This document shows positions 53,001 through 58,389 of a stretch of DNA of 64,000 nt, one piece after another. This DNA is from Aminobacter aminovorans (GTDB lineage: Bacteria; Pseudomonadota; Alphaproteobacteria; Rhizobiales; Rhizobiaceae): contig NZ_UFSM01000003.1 of the NCBI RefSeq assembly GCF_900445235.1, positions 124,001 through 188,000 of the forward strand, written 5' to 3'. The notes below the pieces were generated by a model. The model had not been told where the DNA came from. It saw only the letters and a list, made by a program, of their open reading frames with translations, and made no database searches. The number at the start of each line of letters is the position of its first letter. Position 1 is the first letter of the stretch. A program made the translations under genes and the position numbers.

Positions 53001-54241
53001 TGTACACGGACTTCGGCGTCGGAAGCGGGACGACAATTACATCCGGTGAGAAACTACGTTTCGATTTTGCAACCGGTGCTGGCGTAAGCGGTGGAGGCAA
53101 CAACAGCATCAGCCCCGCATCGCTGAATCATTACCTGGTAAATGGATTTACCTTTACGCTTCAAAATTCCGGCACTTCAACACTTCTGATAACTGCTATC
53201 GACGCGGACAACGACGTTACCTTTACCGACGACACGACAACAGTACCGGTATTTGAAGTTTACAAGAATGGCGTCTTGACCTCATACACCGTCTCCGGCG
53301 GAGGCATCCTTGTCTCGGGTGTGAACGGAGACATCTTTGCCATCGTCGGCGCCAATGGCTACGACCGGATTGAACTCGGCTATAGCAGCGGCGCAAATTT
53401 CACGGTAGCGAACGTCGGATTTACGGAGTTCAATGTTGGCAATCCGCTCGCCATGAACTTCAATATTACAGCGACCGATGCAGATGGGGATACGGCAGCC
53501 GGCACGATTGGTCTCACCACGGCTCCATTGTCGGGCACTGTTGCAGGCACGAGCAGCGGAGAAACAATCGTCGCTGGTAGTGGTACCGACACGATCAATG
53601 CGGGTTCCGGCGACGATTGGCTGATAGGTGGCTCGGGTGCCGATACCCTCAATGGCGAAGGTGGCACCGACACTGCTGTTTACAGGGATTCGGCCGCAGG
53701 CGTGACTGTGACCGTGAATGGCTCGGGCACCGGGGGGGACGCCCAAGGCGACACCTTGTCAGGCATAGAGAATTTGATGGGTTCCAACTTCGCCGATACG
53801 CTGACAGGCGACGGTAGCGCCAACATTCTCTATGGCCTTGACGGCGACGACATCCTTAGCGGCGCAGGCGGGGCCGATATCCTCGACGGCGGTTTGGGTG
53901 CCGATCGCATGACGGGCGGTAGCGGTGGCGATACATTTGTCATCAGTGCCGACGCAATCGGCGCCATCAACGACGTCATCACCGATTTCAATCCAGGCCA
54001 AGGTGATCAGATCGACCTGAGCGAACTGCTGTCCGGAATCTCGGCCGGTACCAACCTTGAGACCTCAGGCTATGTCAGCATCGTCCAGAATGGCGCGAAT
54101 GCCGAGCTTCAGGTCGACGTGGATGGCGGCGGCAACAATTACCAGACAGTGGCCGTGCTTGAGAACTACACCGCCGTCAACGAGGCCGTGAAGGTGCTGT
54201 TCGAAGATAATGCGGGCACCAAGCATCAGGATAACATATGA
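38057..54241 (+). CDS. Giant LapA-like type I-secreted RTX adhesin (about 5,394 residues)
   Basis: The start chosen is ATG 38057 with GGGGA upstream; an in-frame ATG at 37967 is possible. Residues 1-230 look like an outer-membrane retention module (NIKVDGKNLILEQADGTEIV...TFMLGDVELPRVALIAAL). Next come a VCBS-type unit, three tandem T1SS-143 repeats (about 334-948), further T1SS/VCBS domains, and eight and a half cadherin-like plus VCBS repeats of 251 residues (about 1845-3959). Two T1SS-143-type domains, a vWA domain with the MIDAS DTSGSM at residue 4333 and more VCBS-like modules follow. The C-terminus has RTX nonapeptides (about 5163-5290) and a type I secretion target. It is secreted unfolded, folds with calcium, and probably mediates surface attachment and biofilm formation. 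Confidence 0.93.
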   Translation: MATSVDQGNLSASATGSDALLERAVPLSEAQLLAQATEPATKADPVPVDAGSGQPIQAAQPNAAPPAQANPAEYAADASNVVHLPANISVDNIKVDGKNLILEQADGTEIVVKDAASNVPTFMLGDVELPRVALIAALEAGGVDVAFGPDGSISVGPGSANSSGGNFEAPIGGIGNGFDLSALLPPTALQFPQYEYRELYAGLEERDTEPTIDVGTGFFVDEEALSDGSNPGSDVEQASGSFNISSGNDIGSLVINGIDVTNGGQVTGTYGTLTVTGDPQSGYSWTYVLNDNTLDHLDKTSTGTAEGIFDSFNVVVTDTDGDPASATLNIDVLDDGPTLSVQANTETSGGLVIELDESVGPDRYNTGEVESGTNTNTDDAAPALAQNATALVGGLASLFSVGGVYGADGAGQTIGSFSFTGIPDAGLATNLSATDGGAITLFLEGGEIIGRDTDNNMVLKIAIVGAPGSEQLQTTLYEALDHGQDSNQFDSGQILALTQGNKIELQYEVTRTDGDGDSITQTATVPLADSQGSGFVFDDDGPSLTVAANEGAAAQLAVELDETVGADRYNTGEVESGTNTNTDDAAGVLAQVSSNVTGGLTQLFTIGGDFGSDGPGKVTSTLSFTGIPDAGLATNLSATDGGAITLFLEGDEIIGRDTDNNMVLKIAIVGAPGSEQLQTTLYEALDHGQDSNQFDSSQILALTQGNKIELQYEVTRTDGDGDSITQTATVPLADSQGSGFVFDDDGPSLTVAANEGAAAQLAVELDETVGADRYNTGEVESGTNTNTDDAAGVLAQVSSNVTGGLTQLFTIGGDFGSDGPGKVTSTLSFTGIPDAGLATNLSATDGGAITLFLEGGEIIGRDTDNNMVLKIAIVGAPGSEQLQTTLYEALDHGQDSNQFDSGQILALTQGNKIELQYEVTRTDGDGDSITQTATVPLADSQGSGFVFDDDGPKLAGKAQLVATVDEDGLGNSQSTGNADAGKTGEVTGTNLAVATGNAGALLSLVDFGQDGPHPTKAFSLLTQAIPVDSGFNSKGGDVVIVSDGTTLTGYVNVGGGAGFDAGTDRAVFTLVVGGDGSYVFTLIDQIDHPALTGQPGDDAENLLTDSGIDLSSFVVAMDGDGDTIGLGAGSFQVQVLDDIPTIIARDADSTTTTTTETIVYTLQAGNTDVRGMDGTGNHDIKLTGIDVNEGDNSVNTTGTKIGVGDGQIIDGYETHPKTTGPEILTMDFVNNLSITPNNPNPPIVTDGGSYDVSSVTFSIDVAEAKGIESAVLFIGAKDGGAFEAVTVKINGVSIVGTPVFEGGVQVGYAFGSVPDGATIEVTGNTPFDQLRVGNYNGFTFDSTAGGTDTTLTGGNPFKIYGIEAKVTITTTVTEVFRVSHDESAGVNTGSDPNPANDVALVPHPALIDGAFGYAKSSASVLTLFQNVSVGADDDATFAYAITDANGNALSNVDSGLKSLDGTAIMLSTDGNGVLVGTAGGETVFKVYVDVDGTVWIAQYKPIAHAIDGSSAAAFDDIATIAAELHVKATITDFDGDSTSAVSDVALAIDFQDDGPVAQNDQNSVTEDGPVSASGNVVTDGPGADATGTDGFGSIAWDGAAGTVVAGTYGQLTVGVDGSYTYTLYTQAQNPAGYAAVQGLSANETLAESFDYTLTDGDGDSSPATLIITINGADDGVTIGGLTPSAEGGDAVVDEKGLPPRSGEPAGSGEALPNPNDNSDTSETTTGNFNFTSPDGLQSLTIAGTVISYAQLAASGSTPITIAGGPAYGTLIINGFTGTQAGGTVQYRFTLTDNLATHPDNALSGVDGDSDRGSADQLFADYAISVTDTDGSSAPGTLSIAINDDGPTANNDVATQGAENQAFTINAFANDVFGADGVDIDNNPAVAVTFTQPTQGVVTYNAATGLFTYTPNAGAGSSSTADSFTYTIKDGDGDVSTATVSLTLAADSTPTVTVTDGIVDEKGLANGSGEVANPAANTDNSETTTGTFTVGTGSDGLAKLEIQDKDGIWQNVTGGGTVQGANGVLTVTNTAGAYSWSYTLSNNLLSHDDNALSGVDGDSDRGAADQKPGDNFQVRVEDSDGDVSAPDTLTITVNDDGPTANNDVATQGAENQAFTINAFANDVFGADGVDIDNNPAVAVTFTQPAQGVVTYNAATGLFTYTPNAGAGSSSTADSFTYTIKDGDGDVSTATVSLTLAADSTPTVTVTDGIVDEKGLANGSGEVANPAPNTDNSETTTGTFTVATGSDGLAKLEIQDKDGIWQNVTGGGTVQGANGVLTVTNTAGAYSWSYTLSNNLLSHDDNALSGVDGDSDRGAADQKPGDNFQVRVEDSDGDVSAPDTLTITVNDDGPTANNDVATQGAENQAFTINAFANDVFGADGVDIDNNPAVAVTFTQPAQGVVTYNAATGLFTYTPNAGAGSSSTADSFTYTIKDGDGDVSTATVSLTLAADSTPTVTVTDGIVDEKGLANGSGEVANPAPNTDNSETTTGTFTVATGSDGLAKLEIQDKDGVWQNVTGGGTVQGANGVLTVTNNAGTYSWSYTLANNLLSHDDNALTGVDGDSDRGAADQKPGDNFQVRVEDSDGDVSAPDTLTITVNDDGPTANNDVATQGAENQAFTINAFANDVFGADGVDIDNNPAVAVTFTQPTQGVVTYNAATGLFTYTPNAGAGSSSTADSFTYTIKDGDGDVSTATVSLTLAADSTPTVSVTDGTVDEKGLANGSGEVADPAANTDNSETTTGTFTVGTGSDGLAKLEIQDKDGIWQNVTGGGTVQGANGVLTVTNTAGAYSWSYTLSNNLLSHDDNALSGVDGDSDRGAADQKPGDNFQVRVEDSDGDVSAPDTLTITVNDDGPTANNDVATQGAENQAFTINAFANDVFGADGVDIDNNPAVAVTFTQPTQGVVTYNAATGLFTYTPNAGAGSSSTADSFTYTIKDGDGDVSTATVSLTLAADSTPTVSVTDGTVDEKGLANGSGEVADPAANTDNSETTTGTFTVGTGSDGLAKLEIQDKDGVWQNVTGGGTVQGANGVLTVTNNAGTYSWSYTLANNLLSHDDNALTGVDGDSDRGAADQKPGDNFQVRVEDSDGDVSAPDTLTITVNDDGPTANNDVATQGAENQAFTINAFANDVFGADGVDIDNNPAVAVTFTQPTQGVVTYNAATGLFTYTPNAGAGSSSTADSFTYTIKDGDGDVSTATVSLTLAADSTPTVSVTDGTVDEKGLANGSGEVADPAANTDNSETTTGTFTVGTGSDGLAKLEIQDKDGIWQNVTGGGTVQGANGVLTVTNTAGAYSWSYTLSNNLLSHDDNALSGVDGDSDRGAADQKPGDNFQVRVEDSDGDVSAPDTLTITVNDDGPTANNDVATQGAENQAFTINAFANDVFGADGVDIDNNPAVAVTFTQPTQGVVTYNAATGLFTYTPNAGAGSSSTADSFTYTIKDGDGDVSTATVSLTLAADSTPTVSVTDGTVDEKGLANGSGEVADPAANTDNSETTTGTFTVGTGSDGLAKLEIQDKDGIWQNVTGGGTVQGANGVLTVTNTAGAYSWSYTLSNNLLSHDDNALSGVDGDSDRGAADQKPGDNFQVRVEDSDGDVSAPDTLTITVNDDGPTANNDVATQGAENQAFTINAFANDVFGADGVDIDNNPAVAVTFTQPTQGVVTYNAATGLFTYTPNAGAGSSSTADSFTYTIKDGDGDVSTATVSLTLAADSTPTVTVTDGIVDEKGLANGSGEVANPAPNTDNSETTTGTFTVATGSDGLAKLEIQDKDGVWQNVTGGGTVQGANGVLTVTNNAGTYSWSYTLANNLLSHDDNALTGVDGDSDRGAADQKPGDNFQVRVEDSDGDVSAPDTLTITVNDDGPTANNDVATQGAENQAFTINAFANDVFGADGVDIDNNPAVAVTFTQPTQGVVTYNAATGLFTYTPNAGAGSSSTADSFTYTIKDGDGDVSTATVSLTLAADSTPTVSSKTNLVVDEDGFANAAVDTSTTRADETDSTESLTQSGTAVVNFGNDVPANLAASITLVDTVGLDGQLQTLAGNAVNFGLESGALVGRDSVTNVEVIRIAVTGAVSGPGAGDVTYTYSTTLSQPIKHTAGAIENSAVLSGVTFQATDKDGDPVQGTFSVTVVDDVPQANATTAATVLDDEAQPGGITANEAPGDVDAPEAVKIATGTLNITPGADGLASVAFSASVSAAGEAGAVSPLQAIYVDPVTKLPTLETISTSWTADGAGGGTLTGTSAHYPAGSPAFTLKVEADGDYTFTLNAPLSHPLTDEPGGAVQTAYEDNLNLTFNYTATDRDGDTSSSTLTITVDDDTPDAVNDTAVVDEGTIPSVNVVLVIDTSGSMDDDDLDPGPGVLTRLDLAKAAALNLLNSAGVNINQVMVVEFYNGTTVNTPIWGTWSNAADKADIESFINSRVAGGGTSYDAATAAVRANWGTGPSEADFTNVYFLSDGNPDPNSAGLDATEQGVWESFLVNPDNNAATNDAIDNVYAVGIGNGITTGPLEPISWSNGNANFPPIIITEATQLSQTLTNTLPSAVTGNVLANDGVPASAFGADGGYIKTIVVDGVTYTYNPANGTITASASDPGLISNTGTQIKIQTDLGGVFVFNFANNGSNQAGSWGYTAPSGVSSNQHEVFTYTLVDGDGDGNSATLDITVLNVNKVPTGGSVAAQLDDEGLSGGNAGGTGDIVVPAQSDNNEATFSGTLTGTGGDGALTYSFSNLNTTTQTVGTETVQYGWNATTNMLTATIAGGTRAGQTLFTVALNPATGAYDLVLIKPVMHATGGNEQSIVVNLDYKVADSDADVSATDTGTGQLAITFNDDTPEGFSAQSMRIENITNATGSGALNFFESIGADGGSVVFTGTNNSNLQTTGSTNITSGGVQVKLYGFGTDMLVAKTGADAAGNGGTTVFTVKLSPNASVEAQDAYTVKFFKPLDDGSGQTINPSNYTDNSSQNYKVFNGANDRDVIISADSGGSAARVNGSNNGGLYTDFGVGSGTTITSGEKLRFDFATGAGVSGGGNNSISPASLNHYLVNGFTFTLQNSGTSTLLITAIDADNDVTFTDDTTTVPVFEVYKNGVLTSYTVSGGGILVSGVNGDIFAIVGANGYDRIELGYSSGANFTVANVGFTEFNVGNPLAMNFNITATDADGDTAAGTIGLTTAPLSGTVAGTSSGETIVAGSGTDTINAGSGDDWLIGGSGADTLNGEGGTDTAVYRDSAAGVTVTVNGSGTGGDAQGDTLSGIENLMGSNFADTLTGDGSANILYGLDGDDILSGAGGADILDGGLGADRMTGGSGGDTFVISADAIGAINDVITDFNPGQGDQIDLSELLSGISAGTNLETSGYVSIVQNGANAELQVDVDGGGNNYQTVAVLENYTAVNEAVKVLFEDNAGTKHQDNI
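39058..40902 (+). repeat. Three tandem 615-bp repeats in the adhesin gene
   Basis: Units start near 39058, 39673 and 40288. Copies 2 and 3 differ at very few positions (for example GDEIIG against GGEIIG, FDSSQ against FDSGQ). Copy 1 has a diverged first half but an almost identical second half. Each encodes a 205-residue T1SS-143 domain ending in a DDGP linker. Confidence 0.92.
43589..49932 (+). repeat. Eight full plus one partial 753-bp tandem repeats in the adhesin gene
   Basis: Anchoring on the GGCCCGACGGCC motif, units start at 43589, 44342, 45095, 45848, 46601, 47354, 48107, 48860 and 49613 (the last is cut at 49932). Each unit encodes a ~100-residue cadherin/Ig-like module (ANNDVATQGAENQAFTINAF) and a ~150-residue VCBS module (VDEKGLANGSGEV...DTLTITVNDDGP). 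Copies differ at a small set of linked sites, giving a mosaic pattern. A diverged ancestor-like copy lies just before (43130-43588). Confidence 0.95.
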
Positions 54242-54275
54242 TGCGTGGACAAGGGCTTGGGGTTGGCGTGACGAA

Positions 54276-54659
54276 ATGACGGACAAGGGGCCGGGCGCAA
54301 CAGGCGACGTCGGCGTCAGCATCTCGCTGGCTTCGGCGGTCGATCTCGGAACGTGGCATGCCGAGGCGGAGTTCGACATGCCAATGCTTGCGCCCAGCCC
54401 TGTTCATGTCGTCGATCCCAAGAGCCTCGGCGAAATTCTTGCGGATTCGCTGATTGTCGAACCGGTCGACATTTCGGACCTGCTGCCAGACGTTCTGGAG
54501 CCGGCGTCCGATGTCGTGCTGGTGCCCATGCTGGAAGATACGGCAACGCCATCCGGTATCCCAGGCGACCTGATCGATCTTCCAGATGCGTTTTTCATGC
54601 CAACCGTAACCTTGGCGTCATTGCTGGACGACAGCGACAAGGGGCATATTGCTTTGTGA
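54276..54659 (+). CDS. Small acidic protein of unknown function downstream of the adhesin
   Basis: ATG 54276 (MTDKGPG), 34 nt after the adhesin stop, gives 127 residues. The protein is rich in Asp, Leu, Pro and Val and has no Cys or signal peptide (for example DISDLLPDVLEPASDVVLVP and DAFFMPTVTLASLLDDSDKG). I do not recognise a family. Position suggests a cytoplasmic partner or accessory of the adhesin, but nothing in the sequence proves it. The start is uncertain because the ribosome-binding site is poor; an in-frame ATG at 54210 would overlap the adhesin gene. Confidence 0.55.
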   Translation: MTDKGPGATGDVGVSISLASAVDLGTWHAEAEFDMPMLAPSPVHVVDPKSLGEILADSLIVEPVDISDLLPDVLEPASDVVLVPMLEDTATPSGIPGDLIDLPDAFFMPTVTLASLLDDSDKGHIAL

Positions 54660-54743
54660 ACAGGGGACGCGGTGCGGGCAACCGGATCGCCATGATATCA
54701 GCAGGCCGGCAACAACTGCTTCCGGCGAGGAGAGGAACGATCG

Positions 54744-55118
54744 ATGCTGTTTAAGGGATTGAAGCGGTCGGCCATCGGCGGCCTGTGTATACTTGCCTTT
54801 GCCGGGCAGGTGGCTGCGGCGGATCTAATCGACGTGCCGACGGCAAGCTATTGCCGCCTGGCGACGACGTCGGAGCTCGCGCTTAACGAGAACATCGGCG
54901 AGGTCAAGACCGAGGTCGTGCGCATGATGGACGAGGCCGTGGCTGCGGCAAACAGCTCTCAGTGGCTCGATTCTTCGCGGCCGGTCTTCGTCTGGGCATC
55001 GGAAGCCAAGGTCGCCTGCGGCAAGGCCTATGGCTACCTCAAGACCAACTATCGCGATGAGGACTATCTCAACAAATGCGAATGCTTCCATAGCCGCATG
55101 GTGGAGTACATGAACTAG
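54744..55118 (+). CDS. Small secreted four-cysteine protein of unknown function
   Basis: AGGAGAGG lies 8 nt before ATG 54744. The 124-residue protein has a clear signal peptide (LKRSAIGGLCILAFAGQVAAA) and a mature part of about 100 residues. Four Cys remain after cleavage (SYCRLA, KVACGKAYGY, NKCECFHSRM), which suggests disulphides in the periplasm. The sequence is otherwise helical and polar with no recognised domain. It may be transcribed with the adhesin and the following transglycosylase. Confidence 0.75.
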   Translation: MLFKGLKRSAIGGLCILAFAGQVAAADLIDVPTASYCRLATTSELALNENIGEVKTEVVRMMDEAVAAANSSQWLDSSRPVFVWASEAKVACGKAYGYLKTNYRDEDYLNKCECFHSRMVEYMN

Positions 55119-55173
55119 CCGAGCGGCGACCGCCCTCACCTTGCGGCGGTCCTCCAATGGGCCTCGGCTCAGC

Positions 55174-55920
55174 ATGATGATGATGAGGCATTTCGCTCCT
55201 GCACTCCTGGCCAGCCTGACGCTTTCGGCGGCAGCCTCGGCTGCGGTTCCCGAGCAAATGCGGCCACAGGCTGAAAGGCCGATTGGCGCCCGTGCGGAGG
55301 CCTGTGCCGGCCTCGGCGAAGAGGCCGACAGGAATGCATTCCGTGCGCTTGCCGCCTGCGAAGCCCACGCAAAGGAATTGCCGACAGAGTTCGCTCTTGC
55401 CGTGATGGAGATCGAGAGCTTCTACGATCCCGAGGCACGCGGCGGCGATGGCGAGGTCGGCCTCATGCAGGTGATGCCGGCGACCGCCCGGCTGATGGGT
55501 TTTCGCGGCACGCTCGACGAGCTCGCCGAGCCCCGGACCAACATATCCCTTGGGGTGCGCTATCTCGCCGGTGCGTTTCGGCTGGCGCAAGGCGATCTCT
55601 GCACGACAGTAATGAAGTACCGTGCCGGCCACGCCGAAACGCGGTTTTCAGCCCTCTCGGTGCACTATTGCCTTCGTGTCCGGGCGATTCTCGAACGGGA
55701 CGGTTTCAAGGTCACCGGCACGGTGCCGGAGGCGACGTTCGGCTTCGCCGCCGTGGCCGGGCTGGGTGAGGTCAGTGCCAAGGGGTCGGCAGCACCCAAG
55801 GGCGTCTGCGTCAGGAGATCCTTTGTGCCAGGCCCACGCTACATGCGCTGCGTCGACTACCGGCCGGCTGCACAGGCGCGCCATATCCGCAGCCTGCGGG
55901 CCAAGCTGTTCGGTGGCTAA
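55174..55920 (+). CDS. Lytic transglycosylase (SLT domain)
   Basis: Four consecutive ATGs start at 55174; the first gives 248 residues. A signal peptide (FAPALLASLTLSAAASAAV) is followed by the SLT domain: LPTEFALAVMEIESFYDPEARGGDGEVGLMQVMPATARLMGF, with the likely catalytic Glu81 in ESF and the GLMQ motif, then NISLGVRYLAGAF. It cleaves peptidoglycan between MurNAc and GlcNAc in the periplasm. Nearness to the type I secretion genes could mean that it helps envelope assembly, but such enzymes occur in many contexts. Confidence 0.88.
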   Translation: MMMMRHFAPALLASLTLSAAASAAVPEQMRPQAERPIGARAEACAGLGEEADRNAFRALAACEAHAKELPTEFALAVMEIESFYDPEARGGDGEVGLMQVMPATARLMGFRGTLDELAEPRTNISLGVRYLAGAFRLAQGDLCTTVMKYRAGHAETRFSALSVHYCLRVRAILERDGFKVTGTVPEATFGFAAVAGLGEVSAKGSAAPKGVCVRRSFVPGPRYMRCVDYRPAAQARHIRSLRAKLFGG

Positions 55921-56140
55921 CATCGCTCGAGAGCCAAGGCAAGACAACGACCTGTCCCCGCGCGGTTCGAAACCTCGGGCAACGGCAGCCGCCAATCCGG
56001 CACCACGCCTGTTCAATATTTTTGCAACAGTTAACGAGACAATGGACGGGCTGGTCAGAGGCCCCTGGGAATGACGTGGACTTTTGCCCCTTACGATGGG
56101 CAGGTGGTAATCGGGGCGCGGGCTTGCGCTCCTGGGAGGG

Positions 56141-57352
56141 ATGATGAGGGGAACTACACGGCTGCGGCATGCCGCACTGCTGGCTTTCGCCGTGGCGTTG
56201 CCGCTCGCCGTTGCTGCGTGCCAGTCCGACACCGGCAGCGAAGACGTCCTGGGCTCGGTGGCCGACGGCCAGATTGCATCCCAGAACACATCTGCTGCGA
56301 AGACCGGGCCGACGAAATCGGGCGAAAGCCTAGGTAAGGGGCCGGTCAAGGTGTCGATGCTCCTGCCGCTGTCGGCGGGCGGCACCGCCGGCGACCGTGG
56401 CCGCAAGATGCGCGACGCAGCCGCACTCGCCATGGCCGACCTCGGCAATGACCTGCTGACCTTGAACATCGAAGACACCGGTGGCGACGAAAATCGGGCG
56501 CGCAGCTTGACGACGGGCGCGCTTGCCTCAGGTGCCAAGCTGGTCATCGGCCCTTCCGAGCAAGGGGCGGTGCGCCAACTGGCTGCAATATCGGGCGCCA
56601 ACAGGCCGCTCGTCCTGGCACTCGCCGAAAACTACGCCGGCGCGCCCGGTGTCTATTCGGTCCGGCTTAACGAGGCGGACAGCGCCGCAGCCGGTGCTGC
56701 AGCCATCGCCGCCAAGGGGGCGCGCAAGTTCGTGCTGTTCATGGCCGAAGGCGAGACAGGCAAGGCGATCGAAAAACGCGTTGCCAACAGCCTCAGCATC
56801 TACGGTGCCTCGCTGGCCGTGGCGCTGCCTTTCGGCCCGTCGAGCGGCGGTTCGGAAAAGGCCGTCGCAGACATGATGGCGCTCGTCGACGATCCGCAGG
56901 CCATCGTCATCGCCAGTGGCAGCGCCAATCCTGCGCCTCTGGTCTCGGCACTGAAGGCCAAGGGCATGCTCGGCAAGGGCGTCTCGCTGATCGGCTCCAC
57001 CCGCTGGCTCGAGCACGGCATCGGCGACCCGGCCTTACAGGGCGCCTACATCGCCACGCTCGACGCGGCCGAGATCGGGCCGATCGCCGACCGCTTCCGC
57101 AAGACCTACAATTACGAACCCGACATCAATGTCGCATATGGTTATGACACGGTGGCACTGGCCGCCGGCATTGCCAGTGCCATGGGTCCAAAGGGCTTCA
57201 CGAAGAAGGTGATCGAAAACCCGACCGGCTTCCGCGGCTCGACTGGCATCTTCCGTTTCCGCGATGATGGTGCCGGAGAACGCGCCATGCCCTTTTTTCG
57301 CATCGACAATGGCAAGCTCAAGCAGATCGAGAAATCAACGTCGGGGTTCTGA
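56141..57352 (+). CDS. LpoA/LivJ-like periplasmic-binding-fold lipoprotein (penicillin-binding-protein-activator type)
   Basis: The 403-residue protein has a lipoprotein signal ending in the lipobox LAVAAC, with Cys27 as acylation site. A low-complexity linker precedes a type I periplasmic-binding fold (VKVSMLLPLSAGGTAGDRGRKMRDAAALAMADLG, LVIGPSEQGAVRQLAAISGANRPLVLALAE, GYDTVALAAGIASAMG). Rhizobial members with this pattern are annotated as penicillin-binding protein activators or leucine-binding-like proteins. The ATG lies immediately after GGGAGGG, so the second ATG at 56144 may be the real start. It has no adjoining transport genes, which fits an envelope rather than an uptake role. Confidence 0.78.
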   Translation: MMRGTTRLRHAALLAFAVALPLAVAACQSDTGSEDVLGSVADGQIASQNTSAAKTGPTKSGESLGKGPVKVSMLLPLSAGGTAGDRGRKMRDAAALAMADLGNDLLTLNIEDTGGDENRARSLTTGALASGAKLVIGPSEQGAVRQLAAISGANRPLVLALAENYAGAPGVYSVRLNEADSAAAGAAAIAAKGARKFVLFMAEGETGKAIEKRVANSLSIYGASLAVALPFGPSSGGSEKAVADMMALVDDPQAIVIASGSANPAPLVSALKAKGMLGKGVSLIGSTRWLEHGIGDPALQGAYIATLDAAEIGPIADRFRKTYNYEPDINVAYGYDTVALAAGIASAMGPKGFTKKVIENPTGFRGSTGIFRFRDDGAGERAMPFFRIDNGKLKQIEKSTSGF

Positions 57353-57540
57353 CAACTCAATTATGGAGGTTTTTGGGTTCTGATCTGGCCGCAGCGGACA
57401 GCGAACGCTTACCACCCAAAACTGGGCACTCGCTCAACGTCGGCGCATTGAAATCAGCTATAGGTCGACTCCAGCCGTTTGGCGGAGGGGGCTTTTTATA
57501 AAGCGCCTTGAATATCGCGAAATGGCGCAAGCCTGGAGAT

Positions 57541-57630
57541 TCAATGGACGCGCTGATCTTCACTATCTGAAAGCACGATGCGCCTGGGTGCCTGTTTCGC
57601 GGTCTCGATGATGCGTTCCAGCGGTTTCAT
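57541..57630 (-). pseudogene. Apparent N-terminal remnant of phosphate acetyltransferase
   Basis: A 29-codon frame starting at ATG 57628-57630 reads MKPLERIIETAKQAPRRIVL then SDSEDQRVH before a stop. This closely fits the PTA_PTB family N-terminus (xPLxRIxxxAxxxPxRIVLxExEDxRVL), but the remaining ~300 residues are absent. It follows the YeiH-like remnant after 14 nt. Short length means chance similarity cannot be excluded. Confidence 0.55.
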
Positions 57631-57644
57631 CAGGCGTGCCCCAG

Positions 57645-57800
57645 CTAATAGATGCCAGCGAGGATGAAGAGGCCGATGAAGATGGTCTCGGCGACGATGA
57701 GGGCGACCGCGTCGCCGCCGACGTCGAGCACGCGGCGCAATGAGGTCTTCACTCCAACAGCTACGATGCCGGCGAGTCTGGGTCCTAGCGGGGCTGACAT
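57645..57800 (-). pseudogene. Apparent C-terminal remnant of a YeiH/UPF0324-like membrane exporter
   Basis: The frame to the TAG at 57645-57647 reads RLAGIVAVGVKTSLRRVLDV and then GGDAVALIVAETIFIGLFIL followed by AGIY. This is the pattern of the last amphipathic and membrane segments of YeiH-type putative sulfate exporters. No longer frame precedes it. The rest of 57353-57998 shows no gene I can support. Confidence 0.45.
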
Positions 57801-57998
57801 CTCAGGCATTCGCTAGTTGCGGCAGCTCTCCACCAGACACGCTGGCGTTGCTTGACGTTGCGTTAGCCGCGTCTAATTTGCGGGCAGACTCCTGCCGCCC
57901 CTCCAAGGCATACCCAAGAGCTTAGCGCCAGCTGCGGGTCACCCCCACCCCGCCCAGCCGTAGTTGGCGCGCTCCTCCCCCACTTGAAGCAGCCAACC

Positions 57999-58247
57999 TC
58001 AAGTGTTGGTAGTCGGTCGTGCAAACCGCACGCCCGCTCCCCCGCCGTTTTCCGGAATGAACTCAATACCCGCGAGCTCAAGCGCGCGATGAATTGCAGC
58101 AAGATTGTTACGATGAGGGGTGCGCGTGCCCCGTTCGAAATCAACAACAGTTGTCTTGGATACTGCTGCCGCCGCAGCCAGTTCGGCCTGGCTCCAGCCA
58201 AGCATAGCCCTCGCCCCTCTGCACTGCGCTACTGAAATCGAGTTCAT
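57999..58247 (-). CDS. Small XRE-family HTH regulator
   Basis: The 82-residue protein is a single Cro/CI-type helix-turn-helix: CRGARAMLGWSQAELAAAAAVSKTTVVDFERGTRTPHRNNLAAIHRALELAGIEFI. The C-terminal tail ENGGGAGVRF is typical of short rhizobial XRE proteins. It stands alone beside the remnant region and a gene of unknown function, and its target is not evident. Confidence 0.85.
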   Translation of the reverse strand: MNSISVAQCRGARAMLGWSQAELAAAAAVSKTTVVDFERGTRTPHRNNLAAIHRALELAGIEFIPENGGGAGVRFARPTTNT

Positions 58248-58389
58248 CGCTCAAAGTCGTTATTTTTAATTGACATTGGTCAAAAACTCGGGTTAATGAT
58301 CGCAGCTGGTAGAACTAGCTAGACGGCCGACGAGATGTTGCTGCACCTCGTTCGGCCTGACCAAACCCAAGCTGGTTGGAGCTCGGATC

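Noticed and set aside
57357..57563. A 68-codon minus-strand frame near the remnants
   Set aside because: It is a basic, motif-free translation in a region that looks degraded, and it overlaps the Pta-like remnant in another frame.
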